Part shown: in pieces, positions 10,863 through 21,985 of the stretch
Numbering within the stretch: the first letter of the stretch is position 1
Layout of the letters: the number at the start of each line of letters is the position of its first letter
The notes under the pieces: generated by a model
Told to the model about the DNA's origin: nothing
Seen by the model: the letters and a program-made list of their open reading frames with translations, nothing else
Databases searched by the model: none
Translations under genes and position numbers: made by a program
NCBI GenBank assembly: GCA_002179805.1
Contig: NAVB01000244.1
Coordinates: forward strand, 1-62,431
Direction: 5' to 3'
DNA length: 62,431 bases
Source of the DNA: Acanthamoeba lenticulata
Lineage: Eukaryota > Discosea > Longamoebia > Acanthamoebidae

Positions 10863-11789
10863 TTATCGGTTCTTGGTGTTGCTCCCGCGGGCCAGATCAC
10901 AGGACGAGCAGGAGCAGGGCACGTCAGCCCATTCGAACTCGTAGTCGCCGTCTGTGACATCGAACCCAAACGCGTGCCAGCTATCGTCGGTACTGCCATC
11001 GTCATCGGGGTTCAGGTCTTGCGCCTCGTCGATGCGTCCCCACAACGGCTTGTCTGGGCCATGGAGGGCATCTTCGAGCAGATACAAGTCGTGCAGTTCC
11101 AGGTCAGTGCGCTCCCCGTCTCGGTAGATGGCGGCGATGGTCGGCTCGCCGTGCCACTCGTGCACGGCCACATGCTCAATGGTGACCTGCGGGAACAGGG
11201 CGGCCAGAGCGCTGACCTCACGCTCAAGCATGTTCTTCATCAACTCGGCATCGTAGACCAGCTGTGCCGTCCACCCATCAACGGCGCGCTCAATCGACTC
11301 GAGCAACAGCTGCTCGTGGGCAGGAAGGTCGTCCTCCCTACCCGTCAGGTGGTGGCGGAGGAGGGCGACTTGAGACACGCTGGCGCTCTCGGCGAGCTGC
11401 TCGAGCAAGTCTGCTGGGAGACGCTCGACCAGACTGCAGAGCGTGATGTCACCGTCGACGGTGGCGTCGACGCACGCACGCGCCGCTAGCGCCACCAGCC
11501 GAGCGGGCTCGAGTGGCTGTTGTTGTGCAGGTGTATTCTGCGCCTCAACTTCTTCTTCTTCTTCTGCTTCTTGCTGCTGGTCCTCGTCGGGCTGGCTGTC
11601 CAAGTAGGTCGAAGGGCACCACCTGAACTGCTGCGACGGTGGCTGGCCGCGTCGCAGCACACGCATCCACCCACGGGTGCAATACCAGTCCGGCCAAAAC
11701 CACCAAATGCTGTCGAAGCGATGCCGCAAGCGTTCGACGTCGCGCAAGGGGCCCGTGACCGTCACCTGCACACGCGCACTCCAGCCCAT
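10863..11789 (-). CDS. Acidic protein of unknown function
   Basis: A continuous frame of 308 residues. The N-terminal third is aromatic and basic (RFDSIWWFWPDWYCTRGWMR). A strongly acidic and Gln-rich linker follows (residues 68-90, EDQQQEAEEEEEVEAQ). The middle is helical and Leu-rich. The last 100 residues look like a compact alpha/beta domain (TIEHVAVHEWHGEPTIAAIY, DLELHDLYLLEDALHGPDK) ending in a short Cys-rich piece (CSCSSCD). I do not recognise the family. It is divergent from the RING gene, about 190 bases away, and upstream of the methyltransferase on the same strand. Confidence 0.7.
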   Translation of the reverse strand: MGWSARVQVTVTGPLRDVERLRHRFDSIWWFWPDWYCTRGWMRVLRRGQPPSQQFRWCPSTYLDSQPDEDQQQEAEEEEEVEAQNTPAQQQPLEPARLVALAARACVDATVDGDITLCSLVERLPADLLEQLAESASVSQVALLRHHLTGREDDLPAHEQLLLESIERAVDGWTAQLVYDAELMKNMLEREVSALAALFPQVTIEHVAVHEWHGEPTIAAIYRDGERTDLELHDLYLLEDALHGPDKPLWGRIDEAQDLNPDDDGSTDDSWHAFGFDVTDGDYEFEWADVPCSCSSCDLARGSNTKNR

Positions 11790-11976
11790 TCTCTGCCTAC
11801 TCGAGCCGTCTGCCCTTCAGTTCTTCTTGCTTGGCGACATGCTCACGTTATGGGAAAAACTGCAGATGTTGTAAAGAAAATGAAAGAAAATGAAAAAGGT
11901 TTGCTTTTTTACTTGCTACAAATTGCACTTTCTTTTCCTTTATCTTTCTTGCTGGCGCTCCCGGAGGTGAGTAAGG

Positions 11977-14487
11977 ATGGAAGATGTGGATATTGGCTCC
12001 GCTCGACGAACGGAAGCCAAGGGCAACAAGTGCCCCATCTGTCTCGACATGGTACGAGTCGCATCTTTCCTACCAATTTAATTGCGATTATTCAAAATCC
12101 AAATGCGTTTGTGTTGCTGCAGTGTTCGGAGCAGACCGGACTCTCCGGTTGCACGCACCTCTTCTGGTACCACCTTATGCCCTTTTCACAGCTGGTGCAG
12201 CACTCTTGACAGCCGGGCCTCAAACGGCTCTTTCTCTCAAATTCAGTTACACGTGCATCGAGCAATGGGCCAAGGTCTCCTCCACTTGTCCGTTGTGCAA
12301 GGCGCGCATCACGCATCTCCTTCGGCCCACTGTACGAGCCCTCTGAGTCTTTATTTTATTTATTTTATGTTCAAGTTTATTTGTTTTCGAAAAATAATAA
12401 ATCACGCGTGCAGGCGGAAGGCGGAATGAACAAGGTGAAGGTGGCCCGGAAGAAGCAGGTGGCCCACTACTCTGATGACGAGCTTGAGGCCCTCGCCTCC
12501 GATGCCGACAGCGACGCGGCCGTCCGGCCCTTCCTCGGTGCGCCGAGAGGCCGCCCTCTTTCTCTGATCTCGCGCTGGATTGGGCGCGTGGCTCACGCAC
12601 GCGCGTAAAATAGACGACGAAGCGGAGGAGGTGAGCGACGCGGCGGCCGAGCGCGAGGAAGCCGAGGCCCAGACCGAGGAGCGCGAGCTCGACGAGCTCT
12701 ATGGCGACGCGCACCTGGGTGGGGTCGAGGACCTGGGCTCCGGCGACGAGGAGGACGAGTACAACTCGGACGACGACTCGGAGGGCAGCCTGGCCGACTT
12801 TGTCGTGTCCGACGACGACGCCATCGCCACGTATGCCTCCAGCGACGACGAGTTCGATCCTCACCATGAGTCTCGGCGTCGCTCCTCCAAAGAGAAAAGA
12901 AAGGAAAAGCAGAAGAAAAAGAACCAGAAGACAAAGGACGTCGTCATTTCGCTGCTGGACGAAGATGATGAAGATGATGACGATGAGGATCAAGAGGTCG
13001 CTGACGAGGAGGACGAGGGGAAGGCCCGTAAGCGAATCGGACGAAGCAGGCGGAGCAAAGGCCCGCTCATCGAAGACCTCGACTTGCCCGAGGCCGACGG
13101 CGATGACGATGACAAGCCCAAGCGGCTGCTTCGAGGAATGTTTGGCGACGACGATGACAATGGCCAGGACGAGGATGAGGACGAGGACGAGGACGAAAGC
13201 GAGGAGGGACGGCTGCGCGCCGAGTATGTGAAGAAGAAGCGGGAGCTGTTGGCTCGTTTTGAGGCCGAGATGGCGGCGCTCAAGCGTGAATACGTGGCCG
13301 CCCGCTGCTCGGCCCTCCTCGGGAGCCGAAGAGGCGAACAGCCGCAACAACAGCAACAACAGCGACGCCGACCGCGGCGCTCTTCCGCGGTCAACCGCGC
13401 CGAGCCCTCCGCCCGCGCCAGGCCGAGCGGCAAGCGGCGCGCCGTTCCTGAAGAAGACGAGGACGAGGACGATGATGATCGCAAGGTCGATCACAAGGAG
13501 GAAGACGAGGAAGACGAGGAAGACGAGGAAGACGAGGAAGACGAGGACGAGGACGCCATGGAAGCCGAGGCCGAAGAGCAGGACAAGGCCGCGGCGAAGC
13601 CACAAATGGCCAACGGGACGAAAAAGGCGGAGAAGGGGCACGTGAAGAGGCAAGAGGCTCCGCCGACGCCGACAGCCAAGATCGTGCTCGACAGCAGCAG
13701 CAGTGAGAGCGACAGCGAGAGCGAGGACGATAGCGAAGAGCTGGCGCGGCTCATGCAGGGCGTCGTGGTGCCGCCCTCGCGCCAGTTCCCGAGCGGCGTC
13801 GGGAAGCCGGCCCAGCCGCAGCCTCAGCCTCAGTCGCAGAAGCCCAAGACGTCGACGTCGGAAGACGCCAAGCCCAAGGACAAGCCAGTCGAGTCGGCTG
13901 GCGCCAATTCCGACGCGAAGAAGGAAGAAGCCGAGGACAAGAAGGACAAGAAAGACAAGAAGAAGGAAAAGAAAAAGAAGGAAAAGAAGGACAAAAAGAA
14001 GGATCAGAAGAAGGGCAAAGGCAAGGAGGAGCAGAAGGAGTCCGAGGAGCCTCGTAGCGAGGCCACCGCTCCGGCGAGTGTGGAGAAGGCGAAAGCAGCC
14101 GAGGAGCCGCCGAGAGCCAAGGCCTCTGGCAAGCGAAAGCGAGAAGAGGACGACGACGACGAGCAGCCGACCACTGCCAAGAAGGAGGAGCAGGGAGAGG
14201 AGGAGCCCGAGACCAAGCAGCGCAAGAAGAAGCACAAGAAGCGCAAGAAGCTGCCGTATGCTGTGAAAACGTGGCCCCCACAAGAGCCCGCCCAGCCGCA
14301 ACAACAGGCGCCTGCTGTTGTGCTGCACGAGACGACGACGGAGTCGGCGAGCGGCGCGACGACGGCCACGACCGCGGGCAGCGGTAACAACAACGCGGAC
14401 AAGTCGGGCAGCACGCCCAAGAAGCGACGGAAGAAGAACAAGAAGAAGAATAGGCACAGGCCGCAACAGCCTTCTACTTCCCTTTGA
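11977..14487 (+). CDS. RING finger protein with very long acidic/lysine-rich tail
   Basis: Five exons (11977-12051, 12123-12166, 12247-12331, 12414-12537, 12614-14487) sum to 733 codons with every junction in frame. The N-terminus forms a RING-HC finger across three exons: CPICLDMCSEQ, then GCTHLFCYTCIEQW, then CPLCK. That gives the C-x2-C, C-x-H-x2-C-x2-C and C-x2-C ligands of an E3 ubiquitin ligase, closest in form to TOPORS/PHRF1-type fingers. The remaining ~600 residues are Asp/Glu runs (EDEEDEEDEED), casein-kinase-2-like acidic serines (DSSSSESDSESEDD) and Lys/Asp runs (KKDKKDKKDKKKEKK). Such tails suggest a nuclear or chromatin-associated protein, by inference. The last exon has marked purine bias on the plus strand. 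Confidence 0.83.
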
Positions 14488-14509
14488 ATAGAAATAGAAA
14501 AACGTCAAC

Positions 14510-14716
14510 TTAATTCCACGGCAATGTTGGGTTGTGATCTTCGGTGGAAAGGAGCACGGCTCGATGCGGGAGATCAACCACTCGCGGCCATGAGCGCGCC
14601 CTTGGCCAAGTCCAGTACTCCTCCTTCTTGGTGCCAGTCGCTTTGGCCAAGCCTTCTCCGGCAGCGTCCAGCCCATCAGCAACGGTCTTCTCGGCTTTCT
14701 TCAGCAGTCCATCCAT
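14510..14716 (-). CDS. Small hydrophilic protein, possibly stress-related
   Basis: A 68-residue frame beginning MDGLLKKAEKTVADGLDAAG. The first 35 residues are a charged amphipathic helix of the sort seen in LEA-like or hydrophilin proteins; the rest (EEYWTWPRARSWPRVVDLPH) is less typical and could reflect an undetected splice. A good TATA element lies about 60 bases upstream of the ATG on the same strand, which supports a real and possibly strongly expressed gene. It is convergent with the RING gene (23 bases apart). The family is unknown to me. Confidence 0.5.
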   Translation of the reverse strand: MDGLLKKAEKTVADGLDAAGEGLAKATGTKKEEYWTWPRARSWPRVVDLPHRAVLLSTEDHNPTLPWN

Positions 14717-14777
14717 GGCGTCGTTGTAGGTTTGGGGTGTTTTGGTTGTTTTGGTTTTGGAAGTGGGGAGGATGGGG

Positions 14778-14787
14778 CTTTTTATCC
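14778..14787 (-). promoter_or_regulatory. TATA-like element
   Basis: Reads GGATAAAAAG on the minus strand, about 60 bases before the ATG of the small hydrophilic gene. That spacing allows a transcription start about 30 bases downstream and a short leader. Confidence 0.5.
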
Positions 14788-15017
14788 ATGTGAGATACGA
14801 GCACCGTGCTGCGCTGCAAGCAAGCAATTTCGTTGGTAAACATACAAAACACTGCCTGCACATGACGCGGCGTGTGGCCAGTGGTCCTCCTTTGGCCAAT
14901 GGCGCCAGTTCCTTCGACTCCAATAGCGCGTTGATATCTGACATTCCGCCGAAGCGAAGAAAATTGACCCCAAGCATTGAGCGATCAATGAAGTGACCGC
15001 CCCGACCAGTTGTTGGG

Positions 15018-17133
15018 CTAACGGCCGCGTTTGCGCTTGGCCATCTGGTACTCGGCGCGCGCAACGTCAAGCTCAGCCTGCTCGCGCGAGACCGTGGAGA
15101 GGTCGACGCGCTTCTTCACGCTGGCGTCTCGTCGGGCGATGGCCGCCAGCCGCGCGCGTATCTCGTTTTTGCCTTGGACGACGTTTCCCTGCGTGGGCAG
15201 TTCGCGGCGCAGGTTGAAGTCGGCCATGAACACTCGCTTCTGGCCGCCGGCGACGAGCACTTGCGCGTTGGTCCAGCACACGCCCTTGCTGCCGTCAAAC
15301 TGCGTGCCGTTGGTGTACCTCGGCCCGACCCGCAAGCTATGCATAGACACCGAGTCATTACCCAGCGGGACGCCCACCAGAGCGCCGCCAACGAACAAGT
15401 ACTCGTGGCGCGTCGAGAGCCGGACGGGCTGCGCGCGGATGTACTGCGCCGCGACCAACGGGGCGTACTGCAGGTAGAGGTAGCAGTAGCCATAGGACTG
15501 GACCTCGCGCTCGGGCCGACGCGGGTCAACCCAGCACTGGCTTCGACGGTACTCGTCAAACGGCGCAAAGTAGATGCGGTCGCCGTCGAGGCCGAGCGCG
15601 AAGCAGTTCACGGGCTTGAGCAGGACGTGCTCGGTCACCGGCTGGTCGGACCCCGCGCGCGGATCCCACACCCGGATGGTCTTGTCGAGCGAGCTGCTGA
15701 TTACCGTGCCGTTGGCCTTGTCGAACGCCACGCCTGGTGCGTGCCAGAAACGTGTTGAGCCGCATGGGGACATGAGGGAAGCTGAAGGAATGCTGCCGCG
15801 TACCGGTGACAAAGTGCTGGTGACCGCTGAAAGTGTGGAGGCGTTTGGCCGTGGGCAGATCCCACAAAGCTACGGTCCGATCCTGGCCACCGCTCGCCTG
15901 GGACGAGGATAACGTGTCAGGAAAAAGTGTTAATTCTTTTTCAATTTTTAAAATGAAGCATGAGGAAGAACGTAGAGGAGGCGCACCAAGAGGGACTGGT
16001 GGCAAGCGAGACGCTCGACCTCGAACGTGTGGCCGCTCAACGTGGCCGCGCACGAGGGAGACTTGCCCTCCTCATTGTAGTTCACGTTGTCCCAGACCTT
16101 GATCGTCCTGGACGGGGAGGAGGTCAGCCACACAACAAAGAGTTGTGAGATGTCGACTCTCGTGCGCAGGAAAGAGAGAAGCTCAGACACAAAGAGGAAG
16201 AGCAGAAAGAGTACTTGTCCCACGAGCCGGTGATGAACCGGCTCGCACCGTCGATGAACTGCATGCAACTGACCGTGCCCTGGTGGCCGCGCAGGCTGCG
16301 CCAGTGGGACCAGGACGGGGCTTTGGTGGTGTCCGTCGGCGGAAGGGAGCGCCAGAAGTGCACGCAGTCGGTCGACGCCGTCGACCCAAAGAAGCCCAGC
16401 GCCACCACGTCTGCACACCGGTTTGAAACAAACGAGCATGTGAGTTAAAAATCATTTTAAAAGAACATCGTAATATAAATGAGAGAGAACAAGTAAGGCA
16501 GACCTGGTGCTTCGGCAAAGTGGTCCTCGTCAACAGCCAGGCAGTGGAACGCCTTGGGCACCTCGAACGAGGTCCGATTCGTGTAAAGGCTGGTGTCGGG
16601 ATAAAGTCAACATCATCTACGTAATCAACAAGGACAACAGGAAGGAGTTGCGGGCCGCGGAGCTGAACGTACTCGGCTTGCCCCGCGTTGTGGCAAGCCC
16701 AGTGGAGGCGCCTCAGGGCCTTGCACGCATTCTTCCACCCGAGTTTGTGGCCATCGAGCAGCGCAGCGTCCAACTGGGGCAAGTTGTGGCTGTTCATATC
16801 AGGCAGCCGGTGACGCCAGACCATGCCACTGGGTGGCCATTCACACACGCAAGTGTCATCACCTTGGCCAGCAAAGAGGACGAGGGGTAGCGAGTAGTAC
16901 AGTTCAGAGACAGAATGAAAGAGGCTGCAGGTGAGGCTGAAGTTGAACATATCGGCGGAGGAGAGGTAGCCAAGCACCTCGACCCACATCTCCCACGGCA
17001 GGTCCATCTCACCGCCTCCTTCACATTCTTCTTCTTGTTTCTCGCCCTGGGGCTCTAGTTGTTCCTCCTGATGCTGAACTGCTCCCTCCTGGCGCACCGG
17101 CTTCTTGTTCTTGCCTCCTCTCCGTCGAGGCAT
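15018..17133 (-). CDS. F-box and WD40-repeat protein
   Basis: A minus-strand gene of several exons. A basic/acidic head (PRRRGGKNKKPVRQEG) leads to an F-box at about residues 43-85 (DLPWEMWVEVLGYLSSADMF, NFSLTCSLFHSVSELYY), the Skp1-binding module of SCF ubiquitin ligases. Downstream exons give WD40 blades: SLRGHQGTVSCMQFIDG with ITGSWDK; TIKVWDNV and LSGHTFEVE; ASGGQDRTVALWDLPTAKR with FSGHQHFV; ISSSLDKTIRVWDPRAG. The last 220 residues have further weak blades and a basic helical tail (AEYQMAKRKRGR). It would recruit a substrate to an SCF complex; the substrate is unknown. It shares a 250-base divergent promoter with the pantothenate synthetase gene. Confidence 0.82.
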
Positions 17134-17381
17134 GGCTGCGGTTGCTGCAGTATGTCGATACCACCATCACAAGCTTGGGCTACGTGAGTACACCATAAAG
17201 TGCCTCGAAAGCGGTTAGGGGAACCGGTTGAGGACGAAACGAAGAAAGAAGGAAAGAAAGAAATTCTGCATTTTTCTGCCAATGGGATGCTTTCTTTTTG
17301 TTTTTCTTGCTGACGTGGCCAGCGGCTTGCGGAATATAAATGAATAAATGATTTTTGAAAAACAAACAACACAAACAGCAG

Positions 17382-18615
<1,234 letters not shown>

Positions 18616-18725
18616 TGGCCCGGGATGGAACTAAAGTTTTATCGCTTTAAGGTAGAAATAAACCTCCACGCCGGTTGGCCGCGACAATTCGAGGCGGTTG
18701 GGGTATCGGCGAAAAGGTTGGCCCC

Positions 18726-18732
18726 TTTAAAA
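18726..18732 (+). promoter_or_regulatory. TATA-like element
   Basis: TTTAAAA, flanked by GC-rich sequence, lies about 40 bases before the ATG at 18772 and favours that start over in-frame ATGs at 18625 and 18742. Confidence 0.45.
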
Positions 18733-18771
18733 GGGCGGCCAATGGCTGGTGGCTACAGAACAACCACAAAC

Positions 18772-19530
18772 ATGTCCACTGCACAGAGCCAGGTCGAGTT
18801 CTTTGACATCAAGAGTAACAAGGAGGAGTCCTTTTCGCCCTTCACCGCGCGCATCCGTCTGTTTCTCAACTACAAGCGCATCCCGTACAAGACGACGTGG
18901 CTCTCCTACCCGGACATCGCTCCGACGCTGCAGTCGCTCGGCATCCCGCCCGCCCAGAGTGGCTTCGCGGCCTACACCTGTCCTGCAGTCCGTCTCGGGG
19001 AGGGACAAGCGATCGCGGACTCGTGGAACATAGCGCTCCAGCTGGAACGCGCGTACCCAGACTCTCCGTCCGTGTTCCCCACGCCAGGCTCACTCGAGCT
19101 GGCCAAGCTGGTGGACACCACCTTCGGCACTCAGGCCCTACAACACTACATGAAGTTGGTGCTGCCTGCAACAGCGACGATCCTCGACGATCCTGGCGCC
19201 GAGTACTTCCGTGACACCAGGAAGAAGTGGTTGGGCAAACCAGTCGAGGAGTTGTGCGACGACCCCGAGGCGGAGTGGAAGCAACTCGAGCAAAAGCTTG
19301 CCGTTCTTGCTGAGCTTCTCAGCGGCCGCTGGTCGTCACCCAAAGGCTTCGTGGTGGAGCGCGACGGGCCATTCTTCCTTGGCGCTACTCCCTCCTACGC
19401 CGACTTTGTCCTCGTAGGCTTCTTCCAATGGGCCAAGGCGAGTGATGAGGCTCTCTTGACTAGAGTGCTTGACATCAGTAAGGACGGCAGCTTCAAGAAG
19501 CTGTGGGATGCGACAGCGCCATGGCAGTAA
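18772..19530 (+). CDS. Glutathione S-transferase-like protein
   Basis: A single exon of 252 residues from the chosen ATG (MSTAQSQVEFFD). The N-terminal 85 residues fit a thioredoxin-fold GST domain: KEESFSPFTARIRLFLNYKR (helix 1, with Ser/Pro-Phe where Cys or Ser is usual), IPYKTTWLSYPDI (strand 2), FAAYTCPAVRL (the cis-Pro strand) and GQAIADSWNIALQLERAYPD, the glutathione-gamma-Glu-binding segment. An all-helical C-terminal domain follows, with GPFFLGATPSYADFVLVGFF as the conserved N-capping/hydrophobic-staple region. It is most like the fungal-type GSTs of secondary metabolism and detoxification. The substrate is unknown. Two upstream in-frame ATGs exist, but a TATA-like element at 18726 argues for this start. 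Confidence 0.82.
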   Translation: MSTAQSQVEFFDIKSNKEESFSPFTARIRLFLNYKRIPYKTTWLSYPDIAPTLQSLGIPPAQSGFAAYTCPAVRLGEGQAIADSWNIALQLERAYPDSPSVFPTPGSLELAKLVDTTFGTQALQHYMKLVLPATATILDDPGAEYFRDTRKKWLGKPVEELCDDPEAEWKQLEQKLAVLAELLSGRWSSPKGFVVERDGPFFLGATPSYADFVLVGFFQWAKASDEALLTRVLDISKDGSFKKLWDATAPWQ

Positions 19531-19771
19531 GCACAAGGAAAAATCTGTAGGAAAAGCTTTTTCTGTGTCTGCTGGGTGGAAGCAAAAAACTTGGAAAATG
19601 TAGGTCCCAACATTCCAGATAAAAGCGTCGTTTGGTTTTTGATGAAAACTGACTGATATCTCAGCTGAAACAAGTAGCAGACCAATCAAGTGAGCAGGAG
19701 CGCTTCGCGTAGCGGCTTGGCTGAAGTTGAGGTTTCTTTGCACTGGTCAACCTCCGGCCGAAGAACAGAAG

Positions 19772-21667
19772 ATGAGCAGCCACGATGAGGACCAGCAAGA
19801 GGAGACGCTCACGTTATTGCCCAAGAAGACGACGGCAGTGGTGAGGTCGTCGCACGACGACCACAACCTGGGCCTCTTGAGGTCGATGGTGGACTATGAG
19901 CTGCACATCCCCTTCCACGTGCCACGCATCCCCCACACAGAAGGCGCCGCTTTCTGGGACAACTGGCTGCATCACGCGCCTCACCCCCACGATCCTGAAG
20001 GGGCTCCGCGGGAACCTGCGCCCACGCCACCGCTGGCGGTGCGTGTCTTTGTGCTGGCCCTGCTTTTCCTCCTCGTCTTCGGCCCCTCCCTCAGCTACGC
20101 CTCCGTTGGAGCCATTTACACCCAGCTCAAGACTGACATGGGGTACGTGTGCACATAAGAGTTCCTTCTTGTCATGTTGATGAACACCACAGCTCATTGC
20201 CTCAAATTCGGTACCCAGATTCACAGACTCGGAGCTCGGGTTCCTGTTCTCGGCCTACGCGCTGCCCAACATCGTGGCGGTGTTCTTTGCTGGCATCATG
20301 GTCGACAGCCTGGGCGTCAATCTGTGCCTCGTGCTCTTTGCCAGCCTCTACATGGTCGGCAACCTGCTGGCCTTGGGCCAGACCTACATGTTCCTCCTTG
20401 CCGGTCGCATCCTCTACGGCCTCGGCACAGAATGCGTTTCAGGTTCGTGCTCACTTCGTCTTCCTCCTCTTACTCATGGTGCTGATGTTCTACCTGTTGC
20501 CATGCAGTGGTGCAAGATGCGCTGCTTGCGCGTTGGTACTCGCACGATACAAAGGTGACGCTGTCGGTGGCCCTGGCTGTGTGCATGCTCTCGTTCCGTC
20601 TGAGCTCCTTCATCTCCATGTTTGGCGTCCCCGAGGTCTACGAGCAATGGGGCTTCTTCATGGTGCTCCTTGTTACCGCCGTCGTCGTGGCCATCTCCTA
20701 CGCGTCGGCGCTCACCCTCGTGGTGGTCGACAAGCGCTACGACGAGTACCTCAAGCCCACCACGTCAGAGGAGGGGTTCTCGTGGGGCGGCATCTTGCGT
20801 CTCCCGCTCCTCTTCTGGGCGCTCGTCGTCACCACGTTTGGCGTCTACGGCGCTGTGCTGCCGTTCATCTCCTTCTCGAGCGAGTTCCTCCAGCAAAAGT
20901 GGGGCCTCAGCGACGTGGATGCCTCGCGCGTGTCGTCCAGCCTCTACCTCGCTGCCACGCTGGTCATGGTGCCGTTTGGCTTCCTTATCGACCGCTACGG
21001 CCATCGAGTGACGCTCATGTTCACGTCCTGCGTGCTACCGCTGGTGGCCTACAGCCTTCTTCTCTTCACAGACGTCAGCCCGTTTGTTGGTATATCCAAA
21101 CTGTCTTCTTATATTCTTGTCCTCATGGTCGGTTAACACGATGTCCGCCGCAACAGGATGCTCGCTGTTGGGCGTCACGCACGGACTGCTCCCCGCCTCG
21201 GTCTTCCCGTCGATTGCGCTCATTGTGGAGCCCAAGGTGCTGGGATCGGCCTACGGCATCCTCACCTCGGCCCTCAACGCTGCGCTCTTCGTTTCGCCGT
21301 TTCTTCTCGGCCTTGTGCCGGACATGCTGGGCGAGGCTGACGGTGCCGTCAGCATGTTCTGTACGTCTACTTCTTACGACACCATCTTCCTCTTCGTTGT
21401 CGTTGGTCATGCCAAGATCCTGATCGTCTTCATCCTGATGCAGCTGGCGTGACCAAAGTGTCGCAAGTGCGCGTTGAGCTGCTCAGTGGCTTCGCCCTGC
21501 TGGGCCTGTTGGGCGCTGTTACGGCGTGGTACCTCGACGCCCACACGGGCCATGTGCTCGAGCGGACGTGCGTGCTCAAGCTGGGCGCCAAGGTGAGCGA
21601 TCACCTTCTCCGACAAAGCCAGCAGCTCTTTGAGGACGAGGACATGCAGCTGGCCGAAAAGCGATAG
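19772..21667 (+). CDS. MFSD1-type major facilitator transporter, tandem copy A
   Basis: Five exons (19772-20142, 20219-20442, 20508-21089, 21157-21360, 21444-21667) give 534 residues with all junctions in frame. A cytosolic N-terminal tail of about 95 residues precedes 12 predicted membrane helices. Regions matching MFSD1 include LPNIVAVFFAGIMVDSLGV (loop 2-3 MFS motif), AGRILYGLGTECVSVVQDAL and GFLIDRYGHRVTL (second-half MFS motif). Animal MFSD1 is a lysosomal dipeptide exporter. The tail carries an acidic dileucine (E-T-L-T-L-L), a lysosome/endosome sorting signal. The ~55-residue C-terminal tail is charged. Copy B follows 318 bases downstream in the same orientation with the same exon plan, so the pair arose by tandem duplication. 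Confidence 0.87.
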
Positions 21668-21985
21668 CGCAACTTTCGGTCAAAAATACAAACATAAGAT
21701 AAACAACATCCTTTGTTTCACTGGGCACGAGTGCATGCTTCAAGAGTTGCCCAGGAGCTGAATAAACATCCTGCCGATCTGAGTTCAACGGTCTTCTCCA
21801 AGATGACCGCAGTTAGGGCTGGGTCACCGAAAACCAAAGCATTAATCCAGCAATTTTCACGCACTTTTCGAGTCGAGCCAATTACATGAGGACTTTGGGC
21901 CGGAGGACGGCGGGGCTACACTTCCGCTGTCTAGTTCGCACTCGACAACCTTCACCGCATACTCGCCAGGTAGAAGAAGTTCAAC

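Noticed and set aside
12247..14682. Minus-strand open frame of 811 codons, Leu/Val-rich
   Set aside because: It is the antisense of the Lys/Glu/Asp codons of the RING gene tail (GAG/GAC read backwards as CTC/GTC). It has no domain and the sense gene is well supported.
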